Assembly: GCA_963705525.1 (NCBI GenBank)
Contig: CAVPJW010000003.1
Coordinates: forward strand, 310,001 to 374,000
Length of the DNA stretch: 64,000 nucleotides
Source of the DNA: CAVPJW01 sp963705525
Lineage (GTDB): Bacteria; Acidobacteriota; Vicinamibacteria; Vicinamibacterales; CAVPJW01
Direction: 5' to 3'
Part shown: in pieces, positions 34,380 through 42,655 of the stretch
Layout: each line of letters begins with the position of its first letter
Position numbering within the stretch: position 1 is the first letter of the stretch
Translations under genes and position numbers: made by a program
The notes under the pieces: model-generated
What the model was told of the DNA's origin: nothing
Databases searched by the model: none
What the model saw: only the letters and a program-made list of their open reading frames with translations

Positions 34380-35412
34380 ACATCAGCTCCGCGTTGAGCA
34401 GGGCGGCGCCAGCCGCTCCGCGAACCGTGTTGTGGCCAAGGACCACGAACTTCACGTCGAGCACCGGGCAGGATCGCAGTCTGCCGACGTGAACAACCAT
34501 GCCACCATCCCGTTCCGCATCGAGTCGCGGCTGCGGCCTGTCCGACTCGTCGCGGTACACGATGGGTCGCGACGGCGCGCTCGGCAGTTTCAGCTGCTGG
34601 GGAAGACCGGAGAACTCGACGAATGCTCTACGCACGTCATCGATGGGCACCCTTCGATCGAACCCCACGGCGACGAGCTCGGTGTGGCCGTCGACAACCG
34701 GAACTCTCGTCGTCTGGGCGCTGATGGTGACGGCGTCTGGCTCCACGCTGTCGTCCAATAGGCGTCCAAGAATCTTCTGTGGCTCGGACTCGAGCTTCTG
34801 TTCCTCTCCGTCTATGGCAGGGATGACGTTGCCGATGATGTCGAGCGATGCGACGCCCGGATACCCGGCCCCCGACGCTGCCTGCAGCGTGGTCACGCTG
34901 ACGACCCGCGGTTGAAACGGGCGGAGAGCCGCGAGCGCCATCGTGAGAAAGACAGTGGAGCAGTTCGGGTTGGTCACGATTGCGCCGCGCCACCCTGACT
35001 CGCGGCGTTGCGCCGAGAGCAGTCCCAGGTGATCGGGATTGACCTCCGGAATGAGCAATGGCACGCGCGCGTCCATCCGGTGGTTGCGCGCATTGCTGAC
35101 GACGATGTGGCCCGCCCGCGCGAAGGCTTCTTCCACCGGCCCCGCCACGGATGAATCAAGGGCCGAGAACAGCAGCCGTGGCGCGACGCCGGGCTCGGGC
35201 CTCTCGACGGCGAGATTGCGCACGCCCTCGGGCATCACACGGGGCAACCGCCATGGCAGCTCCTCGTACAAACGCCCTTCCGATCGCTGACTCGCCCCCA
35301 GCCACGCAACGCGGAAAAACGGATGCCCGTCCAGGCGGGACACGAGCTGCTGGCCCACGGCGCCGGTGGCGCCGAGGACGCCGACGTCTATCGGTAAGGG
35401 TTCAGATGACAT
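34357..35412 (-). CDS. asd: Aspartate-semialdehyde dehydrogenase
   Basis: A 351-residue enzyme. The NADP-binding motif is VGVLGATGAVGQQLVSRL. The catalytic Cys is in VTNPNCSTVFLTMALAAL, and the His region follows in TRVPVVDGHTELVAVGF. The NPNCST form and length fit the archaeal/yeast-like branch. It makes aspartate semialdehyde from aspartyl phosphate. It is the first gene of the operon. GGAG stands seven bases before the ATG, and the attenuator terminator ends 14 bases upstream of the start. Confidence 0.93.
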   Translation of the reverse strand: MSSEPLPIDVGVLGATGAVGQQLVSRLDGHPFFRVAWLGASQRSEGRLYEELPWRLPRVMPEGVRNLAVERPEPGVAPRLLFSALDSSVAGPVEEAFARAGHIVVSNARNHRMDARVPLLIPEVNPDHLGLLSAQRRESGWRGAIVTNPNCSTVFLTMALAALRPFQPRVVSVTTLQAASGAGYPGVASLDIIGNVIPAIDGEEQKLESEPQKILGRLLDDSVEPDAVTISAQTTRVPVVDGHTELVAVGFDRRVPIDDVRRAFVEFSGLPQQLKLPSAPSRPIVYRDESDRPQPRLDAERDGGMVVHVGRLRSCPVLDVKFVVLGHNTVRGAAGAALLNAELMYAEGWLD

Positions 35413-35426
35413 CAGTTCTCCAGAGC

Positions 35427-35459
35427 AAAAAAAAACCCGCCGACCGTTGGGTCGGCGGG
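35427..35459 (-). terminator. Attenuator terminator upstream of asd
   Basis: On the minus strand CCCGCCGACC and GGTCGGCGGG form a perfect 10-bp stem around CAAC, followed by nine T residues. It lies between the leader peptide and asd, whose start is 14 bases past the T tract. It can therefore only act on transcripts heading into asd. Confidence 0.9.
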
Positions 35460-35508
35460 TCCTGGTTGCTCGTTCTTGTCTGTCTGGCTTCTGGCTTTTC
35501 CGAACTAT

Positions 35509-35604
35509 TTACGCGTCGAGCACGCGGACACCACCGACCGGGCAAATTCGCATAATGCGAATTCGCATGACCATGGCGGTGAGGGTGGTGGTCGTGCGCG
35601 TCAC
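35509..35604 (-). CDS. Leader peptide of the asd-lysC-hom-thrC operon (Thr/Ile/Met-rich)
   Basis: A 31-codon frame starting GTG and ending TAA. It reads MTRTTTTLTAMVMRIRIM and then RICPVGGVRVLDA. Regulatory codons are six Thr, three Ile and three internal Met, all end products of the pathway encoded downstream. The start is 9 bases past the -10 box, so the transcript is expected to begin at or within a base or two of the GTG (leaderless). No Shine-Dalgarno is needed or seen. The codons for PVGG overlap the antiterminator segment, so ribosome position would decide which RNA fold forms. Confidence 0.85.
   Translation of the reverse strand: MTRTTTTLTAMVMRIRIMRICPVGGVRVLDA
35531..35539 (-). promoter_or_regulatory. 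Antiterminator arm within the leader peptide
   Basis: GGTCGGTGG (35539 to 35531) can pair with CCGCCGACC (35458 to 35450), the 5' arm of the terminator, over nine pairs with one G-U. A ribosome stalled on the Thr codons leaves it free and prevents termination. A ribosome reaching the leader stop region covers it and lets the terminator form. Confidence 0.7.
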
Positions 35605-35612
35605 TAGAGGCA

Positions 35613-35642
35613 AGTATAGGTGCCCGCCCAAGGTCCGGTCAA
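35613..35642 (-). promoter_or_regulatory. Sigma-70-type promoter of the aspartate-family operon
   Basis: TTGACC (35642-35637), an 18-base spacer and TATACT (35618-35613) on the minus strand make a near-consensus promoter. The expected start, six to nine bases downstream of the -10, falls on the T, A or G at the leader peptide's GTG. Confidence 0.8.
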
Positions 35643-35680
35643 CCCCGGGTCTTGTAAACATTTGTCATTCCGCAAAGGGC

Positions 35681-37390
35681 TCAATGGCTGGCGTTCGGGC
35701 TGGATCGATCGAACATGACCTTTCCTCCCACGACCGTCATCATCACCCTGGCCTGCCTGATGTTCTCAGGAGCCATCTGACGCAGGTCCTGATCGATGAC
35801 GACGAAGTCGGGAAGACGGCCCACGGTGAGCGCGCCCTTTCGCTGCTCCTCGAACGATGCGTACGCGGCCGTTCCGGTGTAGGCCTCGAGTGCCTGTTCG
35901 ACGGAGATCTTCTGTTCGGGCACCCAACCCTGCGGCGTCTTGTCGTCGATCGTGCGCCGCGTGACGGCGGCGTAGATGCCTTCGAGGGGCATCGGCGGCG
36001 CGACGAACCAGTCGCTGCCAAACGACACGCGCGCATTCGCGTCAAGCAGCGATTTGAAAGCGTAGGTTGTCTTGATGCGTACCGGCCCAATCACTTTCTC
36101 GGCCCATCGTCCGTCATCGATGGCGTGGTACGGCTGCATGCTGGCGATGACACCGAGGTCGTGGAATCGGGGAATGTCGCCGGGCAGCAGATGCTGAGCG
36201 TGCTCGATGCGGAACCGACGATCTCGCGCACCGTCTTCCTGTTCGACCCGCTGGTAGATGTCGAGCAACGTCCTGTTGGCCCGGTCGCCAATCGCGTGCA
36301 CCACGACGTGAAGTCCGGCCTTGTCGGCGCCGGAAATCCATGCGTAGAGATTCTCCGGTGTATTCACAAAGAAGCCGCGATCCTTCGGCGCGTCGGTGAA
36401 CGGCTCTTCGAACGCCGCCGTGTGTGATCCGAGCGAACCGTCCACAAATCCCTTGAGCGCACCGATGCGCAGCCACTCGTCGCCACGCCCATCGGGTCCG
36501 TACTCCTTCGACTGGACGACGTCACGAAGACGCTCCCACGTCGCGAGCGGGACCGCGGCGTAGATGCGCGTCCGGAGTCGTCCCGCCTTGCGCGCGCGCG
36601 TGAATGTGGCGAGATCGTCCCAGGTTCCCATGTGATGAACTGACGTCACGCCCTGCTCTGCCACGTAGCGCATGGCAGCATCGAGCGCGCGGTCGCTCAT
36701 CTCCGCCGAAGGCGGCGGCACGACCTTGTCCACCATCCCCATGGCGTTGTCTTTCAGAATCCCCGTGGGTTCGCCGCTCGCGCCCCGGACAATCGTCCCG
36801 CCTGATACGTCCTTCGTCGTCTTATCTACGCCGGCCGCCTCGAGCGCGGCGCTGTTGGCCAGAGCCATGTGGCCGTCGAGGCGATTCACCCAGACCGGAT
36901 TCTGCTTCGTCGCCTCGTCTATCCATTCACGTCGAGGCAGCTCGCCGCCCCAAAGCTGATGGTCCCAGTCACCTCCGGTGATCCAGGTGCCGGAAGGTAC
37001 AGTCGCCGCGAAGTCCTTGATCCGCCTGGAGAATTCTTCGGGCGTCTTCGCGTCGCGCAGCTGAACGGACGCCAGACGGAATCCGCCGTCGGTGAAGTGC
37101 ACATGGGTATCGATAAATCCGGGCACGAGCATCCGCCCGTGCGCATCGACGATCGTTGCGCCGGCCGACATCCGTCGAATCTTGTCGCTCGTGCCGACTC
37201 CGACGATTTCGGCATCGTTCACCGCAATCGCCTCGGCCGAGGGATGGGTGCTGTCTCCCGTCCAAACCCGTGCATTGACGACCGCGAGCGTGACGCGCGC
37301 GGAGGAAACCGGAGCCTGTGCTGGCGGCGTCGCACAGCCATTCAGGAGACAAACAAAAACAACGCCGAGCGAGAGTCGCGTCATGACCAT
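35681..37390 (-). CDS. Amidohydrolase family 3 lipoprotein (YtcJ-like)
   Basis: A 569-residue protein with a lipoprotein signal (LSLGVVFVCLLNGC). The amidohydrolase HxH is in IDTHVHFTDGG, with WITGGDWDHQLWGG typical of YtcJ. Other ligands are in VVVHAIGDRANRT and FRIEHAQHLLPGD, and the final Asp is in VSFGSDWFVAPP. Exported amide, carbamate or imide hydrolase; substrate unknown. A near relative in the same window is the frameshifted gene at 44132-45848. Divergent from the RidA-like gene with a GC palindrome between. Confidence 0.87.
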   Translation of the reverse strand: MVMTRLSLGVVFVCLLNGCATPPAQAPVSSARVTLAVVNARVWTGDSTHPSAEAIAVNDAEIVGVGTSDKIRRMSAGATIVDAHGRMLVPGFIDTHVHFTDGGFRLASVQLRDAKTPEEFSRRIKDFAATVPSGTWITGGDWDHQLWGGELPRREWIDEATKQNPVWVNRLDGHMALANSAALEAAGVDKTTKDVSGGTIVRGASGEPTGILKDNAMGMVDKVVPPPSAEMSDRALDAAMRYVAEQGVTSVHHMGTWDDLATFTRARKAGRLRTRIYAAVPLATWERLRDVVQSKEYGPDGRGDEWLRIGALKGFVDGSLGSHTAAFEEPFTDAPKDRGFFVNTPENLYAWISGADKAGLHVVVHAIGDRANRTLLDIYQRVEQEDGARDRRFRIEHAQHLLPGDIPRFHDLGVIASMQPYHAIDDGRWAEKVIGPVRIKTTYAFKSLLDANARVSFGSDWFVAPPMPLEGIYAAVTRRTIDDKTPQGWVPEQKISVEQALEAYTGTAAYASFEEQRKGALTVGRLPDFVVIDQDLRQMAPENIRQARVMMTVVGGKVMFDRSSPNASH

Positions 37391-37427
37391 GGTGCATCCT
37401 CGCTATAATCTCCCTTCACGGTCAAGT

Positions 37428-37445
37428 GGGCCGCGGACGCGGCCC
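37428..37445. repeat. GC-rich perfect palindrome
   Basis: GGGCCGC, loop GGAC, GCGGCCC between two divergent genes. A seven-bp stem without a T tract; it could be a protein-binding site or a dispersed palindrome. Confidence 0.5.
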
Positions 37446-37478
37446 GCCCTCGTCAACTCCTTCTGCTCAGAGGCGCTT

Positions 37479-37949
37479 ATGAAATCACGTGCTGGTCTTG
37501 CGGTGCTCGCCTGCGGTTGTCTCGCCCTCTTTGCGTTCGTGAACGGGTCCCGCGCTGCCGCGCAATCGGCCGACAAGAAGGCGCTCATGGGCGTCATCAA
37601 GCCGATCGGACCTTACTCACCAGGCGTTTCCACCGGCAACATGGTGTTTCTGGCCGGCCAAATCGGCATGGATCCTTCGACGAACACGCTCGTCACCGGA
37701 GGCATCAAGGCCGAGACGAAACAGGCGATGGAGAACCTCGGCAAGGTTCTGCAGGAAGCGGGGCTCGGGTATCAGAACGTGGTGAAGGCCACGATCTTCC
37801 TCGCCGACATCAAAGAGTTTGCGGACATGAACGAAGTGTACGGTTCGTTCTTCCCGGCGGGAGGCACGCCGCCGGCCAGGTCAACGGTGCAGGTGGCGGC
37901 GATTCCGCGCGGGGCGCACGTCGAAATCGACTTCATCGCGGTCCGGTAA
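37479..37949 (+). CDS. Exported RidA (YjgF/UK114) family protein
   Basis: A 156-residue protein from ATG 37479. The first 30 residues form a signal peptide (GLAVLACGCLALFAFVNGS, cleaved near AAAQ). A complete RidA domain follows: IKPIGPYSPGVSTGNMVFLA, GQIGMDP, VVKATIFLADI and the hallmark PARSTVQVAAIPRGAHVEID, including the substrate Arg. RidA proteins deaminate reactive enamines and imines in the cytosol; an exported copy is less usual. It may act beside the exported FAD amine oxidases here, which generate imines. Confidence 0.88.
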   Translation: MKSRAGLAVLACGCLALFAFVNGSRAAAQSADKKALMGVIKPIGPYSPGVSTGNMVFLAGQIGMDPSTNTLVTGGIKAETKQAMENLGKVLQEAGLGYQNVVKATIFLADIKEFADMNEVYGSFFPAGGTPPARSTVQVAAIPRGAHVEIDFIAVR

Positions 37950-38028
37950 GGAATTCAGGTCCGCCCTTTCAATGCCCGCGTTGGCCGCGCGCGCGGAACA
38001 AATCTCGCAGGCCCGTGTCAATAACCAC

Positions 38029-39534
38029 ATGGGCCGACCTCTCTGGGTTGCCGCGCATCTATTGGCCTGGCTCTCGCTTTCGAGCCAGGCCCTCATCTCA
38101 CAGTCGGCCTCCGATCCCGACCGCGAACTTCGTGCCAGCTTAACCAGGATGCTCGATGACAATTGGCATCCGATGTTGACGGATCCGGAGTGGCTGGCAC
38201 TACGCAGCCGTCTAGACTCGGAGCTCCAGTTCCGTCCAAACGGACCGCTGGCGATGCTGGCGAGAAGAGCCGCGGTTCGGATCGAATTCGCGCCGAATTC
38301 TCTGGTTTCACAGGAGCCCGGAACAGGATTCGATCTCGACACGCGCCCGTGGTTTCAACTGAAGATGCCGCTTCGGTATCTGGTCGAGATCGACGCGTCG
38401 GAGGACGGCGACACGTGGCTTCCGATCGCGGCCGCGTTCGATTCGTCACGCTGCGGCGCTTCGGTCGGAAGTAAAGACGGTCGGCTCGATTTTCGGCCCG
38501 GCATGCACCGTCTGCAGCTGCGAGCGCGCGTTGCCCTCCTCCGGTCGACGCCAGGTCCCGAGCATCCCGACAACGAATGCGTGTTCGCTGGAGGGCCGCC
38601 AACCGCGTCAAACACGTGGCCGCGCGCTCAGGGTCAACAGATCCTCGGGGAATATCAACAATCACTCGCCGGCATCTCATTCATGACAATCGCCTCAGGT
38701 GATCCGGATCCGCTCGCCAGACGCGCAGCCACGACGAGCGCTCATGCCATCGACCCGAGTCTGCCGCCAGTGCCTCTGGAGCGGTGGTTGAATCTTCAGC
38801 TCTCAGGTCATCCGGCCTGGAAGGGTCCATCTTTCTGGATGATCGGCTACTGCAATGTCGAGGAGGCGGAATGGTATCCGGGAGACTCAATCGATCAGAC
38901 GTTCTGGCCGGCAGCCTCCGCGGCGCGACGACAGTACCGTTCCATATGTGCGACTGCGCTCAACGGATTCGACGATCGCGTCATCGGAATCCGGCTGAAG
39001 GTTGCACGAGTGCGCGAGGATACAGGGGAGTGGCAGTTCGAGCCCGCCTCGTTTCATGAAGGGTTCGTTGAGGACAATGTGGACGGCATCGACCTCAAGG
39101 CCCTGAGCGACCTTCCCACCGCCCTGCAGTTACCTCGGCGGGATTGGCCAATCACCGATCTTCGAGTGACTCCGATAGACGTTTCGCTGACGCCGACAGT
39201 ACCAAAGCCGGGTGATGAGGTCCAGGTCAAGGTGCTCATCCGCAATGTCGGGTCGAGGGACGTGCGATGGGCGCACGGTTTCGTGCTGGTCGAGCCGTGT
39301 TGCGCACGTCAAAGCGTGGCGCGGGACTTTCTCGGCCCCATTCCTGCCGGAGAGACGCTGACCGTCGAACAATCCGTTGTTCTGCCTTCCGGAACGGGTT
39401 GGGTCACTGCTATGGTCTGGCCATGGCTACCGAACATGGCCACCGGATCCGGGTTCCGGCCATCGATGGGCGACTCGTTCGTCGAGGATGACTTCGTGGT
39501 CCTCGAAATCGGCGAGCCAATCCTTCCCCTGTGA
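38029..39534 (+). CDS. Secreted protein of unknown function with C-terminal CARDB-like domain
   Basis: 501 residues from MGRPLWVAAHLLAWLSLSSQ, a signal peptide; an earlier ATG at 37972 would add 19 residues. The middle is not recognised (WFQLKMPLRYLVEIDASEDG, FWMIGYCNVEEAEWYPGDSI). The last 130 residues (ITDLRVTPIDVSLTPTVPKP, then VKVLIRNVGSRDVRWAHGFV) resemble a CARDB-type immunoglobulin-like domain. These domains are common in surface adhesion or protein-protein contacts. Base use looks like the neighbours. Flanked by RidA-like and arginase-like genes on the same strand without overlap. No function can be assigned. Confidence 0.7.
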   Translation: MGRPLWVAAHLLAWLSLSSQALISQSASDPDRELRASLTRMLDDNWHPMLTDPEWLALRSRLDSELQFRPNGPLAMLARRAAVRIEFAPNSLVSQEPGTGFDLDTRPWFQLKMPLRYLVEIDASEDGDTWLPIAAAFDSSRCGASVGSKDGRLDFRPGMHRLQLRARVALLRSTPGPEHPDNECVFAGGPPTASNTWPRAQGQQILGEYQQSLAGISFMTIASGDPDPLARRAATTSAHAIDPSLPPVPLERWLNLQLSGHPAWKGPSFWMIGYCNVEEAEWYPGDSIDQTFWPAASAARRQYRSICATALNGFDDRVIGIRLKVARVREDTGEWQFEPASFHEGFVEDNVDGIDLKALSDLPTALQLPRRDWPITDLRVTPIDVSLTPTVPKPGDEVQVKVLIRNVGSRDVRWAHGFVLVEPCCARQSVARDFLGPIPAGETLTVEQSVVLPSGTGWVTAMVWPWLPNMATGSGFRPSMGDSFVEDDFVVLEIGEPILPL

Positions 39535-39616
39535 TCTTCAGACGGCTGTCGCTCGGCAATTGATATGCTATCGGGCGGTCGGCACCTGATGGAACTTCGC
39601 TTCATGGAGTGATTCG

Positions 39617-40594
39617 ATGAAAGCTGCTATCACGTTCGCAATCGCCGCCGTTCTTCTATCGACGGCGGTCCCCGCTCAACAGTCTGGCGGCTCGACTCGT
39701 GTCACGCTGATTAAGATGCCGTATCGCGGCGAGCGAAACCTTCCGGACATTTCCGATGTGCCTGACTATCTCGAGGCCGGCGGAATCCAGAAGGTGCTCG
39801 AGGGGCAGGGCGTGACGGTAAAGCCCATGTCGACCGTAGCCCTCGGGCCCGAGCTGCAGAAGGAATACGGCGAGTGGAACCGCCTGGCCATCGCCGATGG
39901 CCAGCTCGCGAAGATCGTTGCGGAGGAACGCCGCGGCGGATCGATGCCCATCGGACTCCTCGCCAACTGCAGTGCGCTGATGGGCATGCTCGGCGGCCTC
40001 CAGCACTCCGGCCCGTCGTCGCGGCCGCTGCGCGTCGGGCTGGTGTTCATCGACGCGCACGGCGACTTCAATACGCCGGAAACGACGCTGAGCGGCATGC
40101 TCGGCGGGATGCCGGTCGCCATCTCGACGGGACTGTGCCTGAACAGGATGCGCCTCAAGGCCGGCCTCGATCCCGCCGTACCTCAGCGTCACGTCGTGCT
40201 GGGCGCTGTCAGGGACACCGATCCGCTCGAACAGGATCTGATCGATCGATCGGACGTGGAACAGATTTCCGTCGACGACATCCGATCGAAGTCGGCCAAC
40301 ATCCACACGCAGATGAAGCGCCTGTCGGACCTGACGGACGTCATCTACGTCCACGTCGACATGGACGTCCTCGACCCGAAGGAAGTGCCCGGCCACCCGC
40401 TCACCGTCCCGAACGGACCCACGAGCCTCGAGCTCGGCGCGGCCATCACAGAGATGTTCAAGTACGAGAAGGCCGCGGCCTTCGGCGTCGCGTCGACGCC
40501 GTCCGGCCAGCGCGATCCGAATGGGGTCTCGCGTCAGGCCGCCTACAACCTGATTCTTGGGGCGATCAAGGGCGTACAACAACGGGGCAAGTAA
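39617..40594 (+). CDS. Exported arginase/ureohydrolase family protein with altered metal motif
   Basis: A 325-residue protein with signal peptide (AITFAIAAVLLSTAVPAQ). The ureohydrolase motifs VFIDAHGDFNTPE (146-150) and IYVHVDMDVLDP (D248, D250) are intact. The first motif, normally GGDHS with a metal-ligand His, is LLANCSALMG, placing Cys118 where His is expected. Members hydrolyse arginine, agmatine, formiminoglutamate or guanidino acids with two Mn ions. Loss of one His ligand may change the metal site or the reaction. An exported ureohydrolase is also unusual. Confidence 0.8.
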   Translation: MKAAITFAIAAVLLSTAVPAQQSGGSTRVTLIKMPYRGERNLPDISDVPDYLEAGGIQKVLEGQGVTVKPMSTVALGPELQKEYGEWNRLAIADGQLAKIVAEERRGGSMPIGLLANCSALMGMLGGLQHSGPSSRPLRVGLVFIDAHGDFNTPETTLSGMLGGMPVAISTGLCLNRMRLKAGLDPAVPQRHVVLGAVRDTDPLEQDLIDRSDVEQISVDDIRSKSANIHTQMKRLSDLTDVIYVHVDMDVLDPKEVPGHPLTVPNGPTSLELGAAITEMFKYEKAAAFGVASTPSGQRDPNGVSRQAAYNLILGAIKGVQQRGK

Positions 40595-40600
40595 CTCAGG

Positions 40601-41327
40601 TCAGTCGTAGAAGTCCGGCGCCTTCCTGAGCTCGGGCCACTGGACCGGCGAGTGGCCGTAAATTATCCACGCGTCTTCCTCTTTCGCCAGCGCCATCAGT
40701 CGATGGGCGCTGGCGCGCACCTGAACCTCGTTGGACGCGGCATGGAAGACGTCACGCTCGACCTCTTCCGGGCGTGAGATCGCGTCCCCCGTCAAGAGAA
40801 CAGCGCCCGTTCGCGCCAGTCGTACCAGTAGAGAGAGATGACCTGGGGTGTGGCCCGGCGTCGAGAGGATTCTCACACCCGGCGCGAGATCGACATCGTC
40901 GTCCACGAGGTGATAGTGACGGTTCGCTGGCCAGTCGATGCGCCGCTCGTGACCCCAGGTACAGAGGTTGCGAAAGCTCGCGCTCGCAACCGCCAACCAC
41001 TATCGCGGCGTTTGGAAAGCCGGTGAGCCCGCCGATGTGATCGATGTGCGTATGGGTGACGACGAGATGCGTGATGTCCTCAGCGGCGAGTCCGACGCGA
41101 GAAATCTGCGCGGCCGGCAGATTGTCGGAGGTCAGCTCCACCAGCCGGCCAAAATCGAGCCCATCCGCCGCGGCCGCACCGACCGGATCGCTGACATACC
41201 AGGGAGGAAACCCGGTATCGACAAGGATGTTTCTATCGCCGGCCCGAATGAGGAAACCCTGGATGCCGATGACGCGACGGTCCGAGAACACTTCGAACCG
41301 GCCGTAGTTCAGCACGAAAAGACGCAT
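40601..41327 (-). pseudogene. MBL-fold metallohydrolase (lactonase-like), one frameshift
   Basis: The N-terminal frame runs MRLFVLNYGRFEVFSDRRVI, ILVDTGFPPWYVSD and the Zn motif VVTHTHIDHIGGLTGFP (HxHxDH). The frame breaks near 40978. The remainder reads SFRNLCTWGHERRIDWPANR, ILSTPGHTPGHLSLLVRL and LLTGDAISRPEEVERD. Joined, about 242 residues, similar in layout to AttM/AiiB-type acyl-homoserine lactonases. Substrate not proven. It is convergent with the arginase-like gene and next to a sarcosine-oxidase-like gene on the same strand. Confidence 0.78.
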
Positions 41328-41354
41328 GTGCTCCGCAGATTCCGTGTGTGCGCG

Positions 41355-42614
41355 CTAGAACGTCGACGACTTCAGCTGGAATGTCGCTTCGAGCTCCTTG
41401 TCGGTCTCGCGGCCCGTCACCCGGTTCGCGATGTACTCGCCGACCACCGGGCCGTGCTTGTACCCATGGCCCGAGCCGCCGCCTGCCAGCCACACGTTGT
41501 CGAACTCCGGGTGCCGCTGAATGATGAAGTGTTCGTCCACGCTCATCTCGAGCTGGCAGACGCGCGTCTCGACGATTGGCTGATCCTTGAGCGCCGGAAA
41601 GCGCTTCGCGACGTAGTCCTTGGCCCGCTTCACCTGATACGGCGCCACGATGCGCTCGTCCGTGTCCGGATCGAAGGCGGTCAACTCTCCTGATGGGCAG
41701 ACCTTCAATCCCCGGTAGTCGATCGACGGAAAGCCGTAGTAGCCGTTGGTCGATTCTTCGGAGTAGTTCGGGAAGTTGGGATACGTGAAGCGATCGTCTC
41801 CGGAAGGCGTGCCGAAATAGAAGACATCGCGGCGCGGCGTGAAGAGCTTCTTCGTCATCACGTCGGGAAAGACCTTCGCCAGCCAGGGGCCGCACGCGAA
41901 GACGAACGTCTGCGCGCCGAGCGCGCCGTGTCCAGTCAGCGTGATGTTCTCGAGGCGCCTTCCGGATCGGGCACCTGGCACGGCCTGCGCGATCATCATG
42001 CGCCCGCCCTTGCGTTCGAAGGCCTCGGCCACCGCGCGGCATCCTTCTCTCGCCTTCAGCACGCCGGTCGAGGGCTCGAACAGCGCGACACCGAGACCCT
42101 CGAAGCTGATCTGCGGATATCGCCGCGCCAGCTCCGTGTCCTTGATGACCTCGTTGTCGACACCCTCCTTGTCCAGGGTCGCTTTCGTCACCTGAAGGTC
42201 GTTGGTCCATTCCGGAGACAGGACCAGTCGCCCCGTCTGCAGAAACAATGTCTTGCCCCACTCCGCTTGCCTTGCCTTCCATCGCTCGAAAGCCTTCAGA
42301 ACCCAGCGGGTATAGACGGCTCTATCCCCGTAGCCCGCGCGTATCTGACGCGTCTCGTCGCCGGAAGACGCGCGGGAGTTGCCCGGTCCGTACGCGTCCA
42401 CGAGCGTTACGGTGTGGCCCATCTCTTTGAGGTACAGCGCCGTCCAGCCGCCAAAGGCGCCCGCGCCCACGACGACCACATCGGGCGACGCACCCCCTTG
42501 CGCTCTACGGCGAACGGTCCCGGCGACAGGAGCCGCATCAACCGATCGGGTTCCAAGAGCTAACGACGAGGCGCCGGCGATCTGGAGAAATGTGCGACGA
42601 GGGATGGAGGACAT
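41355..42614 (-). CDS. Tat-exported sarcosine oxidase/N-methyltryptophan oxidase-like FAD protein
   Basis: A 419-residue protein with Tat leader (SSIPRRTFLQIAGASSLALG). The FAD motif is VVVGAGAFGGWTALYLKEMG. GNSRASSGDETRQIRAGYGD is the classic flavin-attachment and active-site loop of monomeric sarcosine oxidases. The C terminus WLAGGGSGHGYKHGPVVGEY carries the final FAD motif. It should oxidise an N-methyl or secondary amine and produce an imine or aldehyde with peroxide. Downstream of the Sec-containing gene across a repeat, so linked expression is possible. Confidence 0.86.
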   Translation of the reverse strand: MSSIPRRTFLQIAGASSLALGTRSVDAAPVAGTVRRRAQGGASPDVVVVGAGAFGGWTALYLKEMGHTVTLVDAYGPGNSRASSGDETRQIRAGYGDRAVYTRWVLKAFERWKARQAEWGKTLFLQTGRLVLSPEWTNDLQVTKATLDKEGVDNEVIKDTELARRYPQISFEGLGVALFEPSTGVLKAREGCRAVAEAFERKGGRMMIAQAVPGARSGRRLENITLTGHGALGAQTFVFACGPWLAKVFPDVMTKKLFTPRRDVFYFGTPSGDDRFTYPNFPNYSEESTNGYYGFPSIDYRGLKVCPSGELTAFDPDTDERIVAPYQVKRAKDYVAKRFPALKDQPIVETRVCQLEMSVDEHFIIQRHPEFDNVWLAGGGSGHGYKHGPVVGEYIANRVTGRETDKELEATFQLKSSTF

Positions 42615-42617
42615 GAC

Positions 42618-42655
42618 AACTGGTTCCTGGTTCTTGATTCTTAGTTCTTAGTGCG
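42618..42655. repeat. Word repeat, family A (GGTTCCTGGTTCTTGATTCTTAG)
   Basis: GGTTCCTGGTTCTTGATTCTTAGTTCTTAGTG lies upstream of the sarcosine-oxidase-like gene. On the minus strand ACTAAGAACTAAG encodes the last residues Thr-Lys-Asn and the TAA stop of the CMD/AhpD-like gene. Confidence 0.75.

Noticed and set aside
35427..35459. Hairpin plus T tract as an ordinary terminator of an upstream gene
   Set aside because: The next gene upstream on the minus strand starts at 37390 and ends at 35681, before the operon promoter at 35613-35642; the hairpin lies downstream of that promoter and just before asd, so it is an attenuator.
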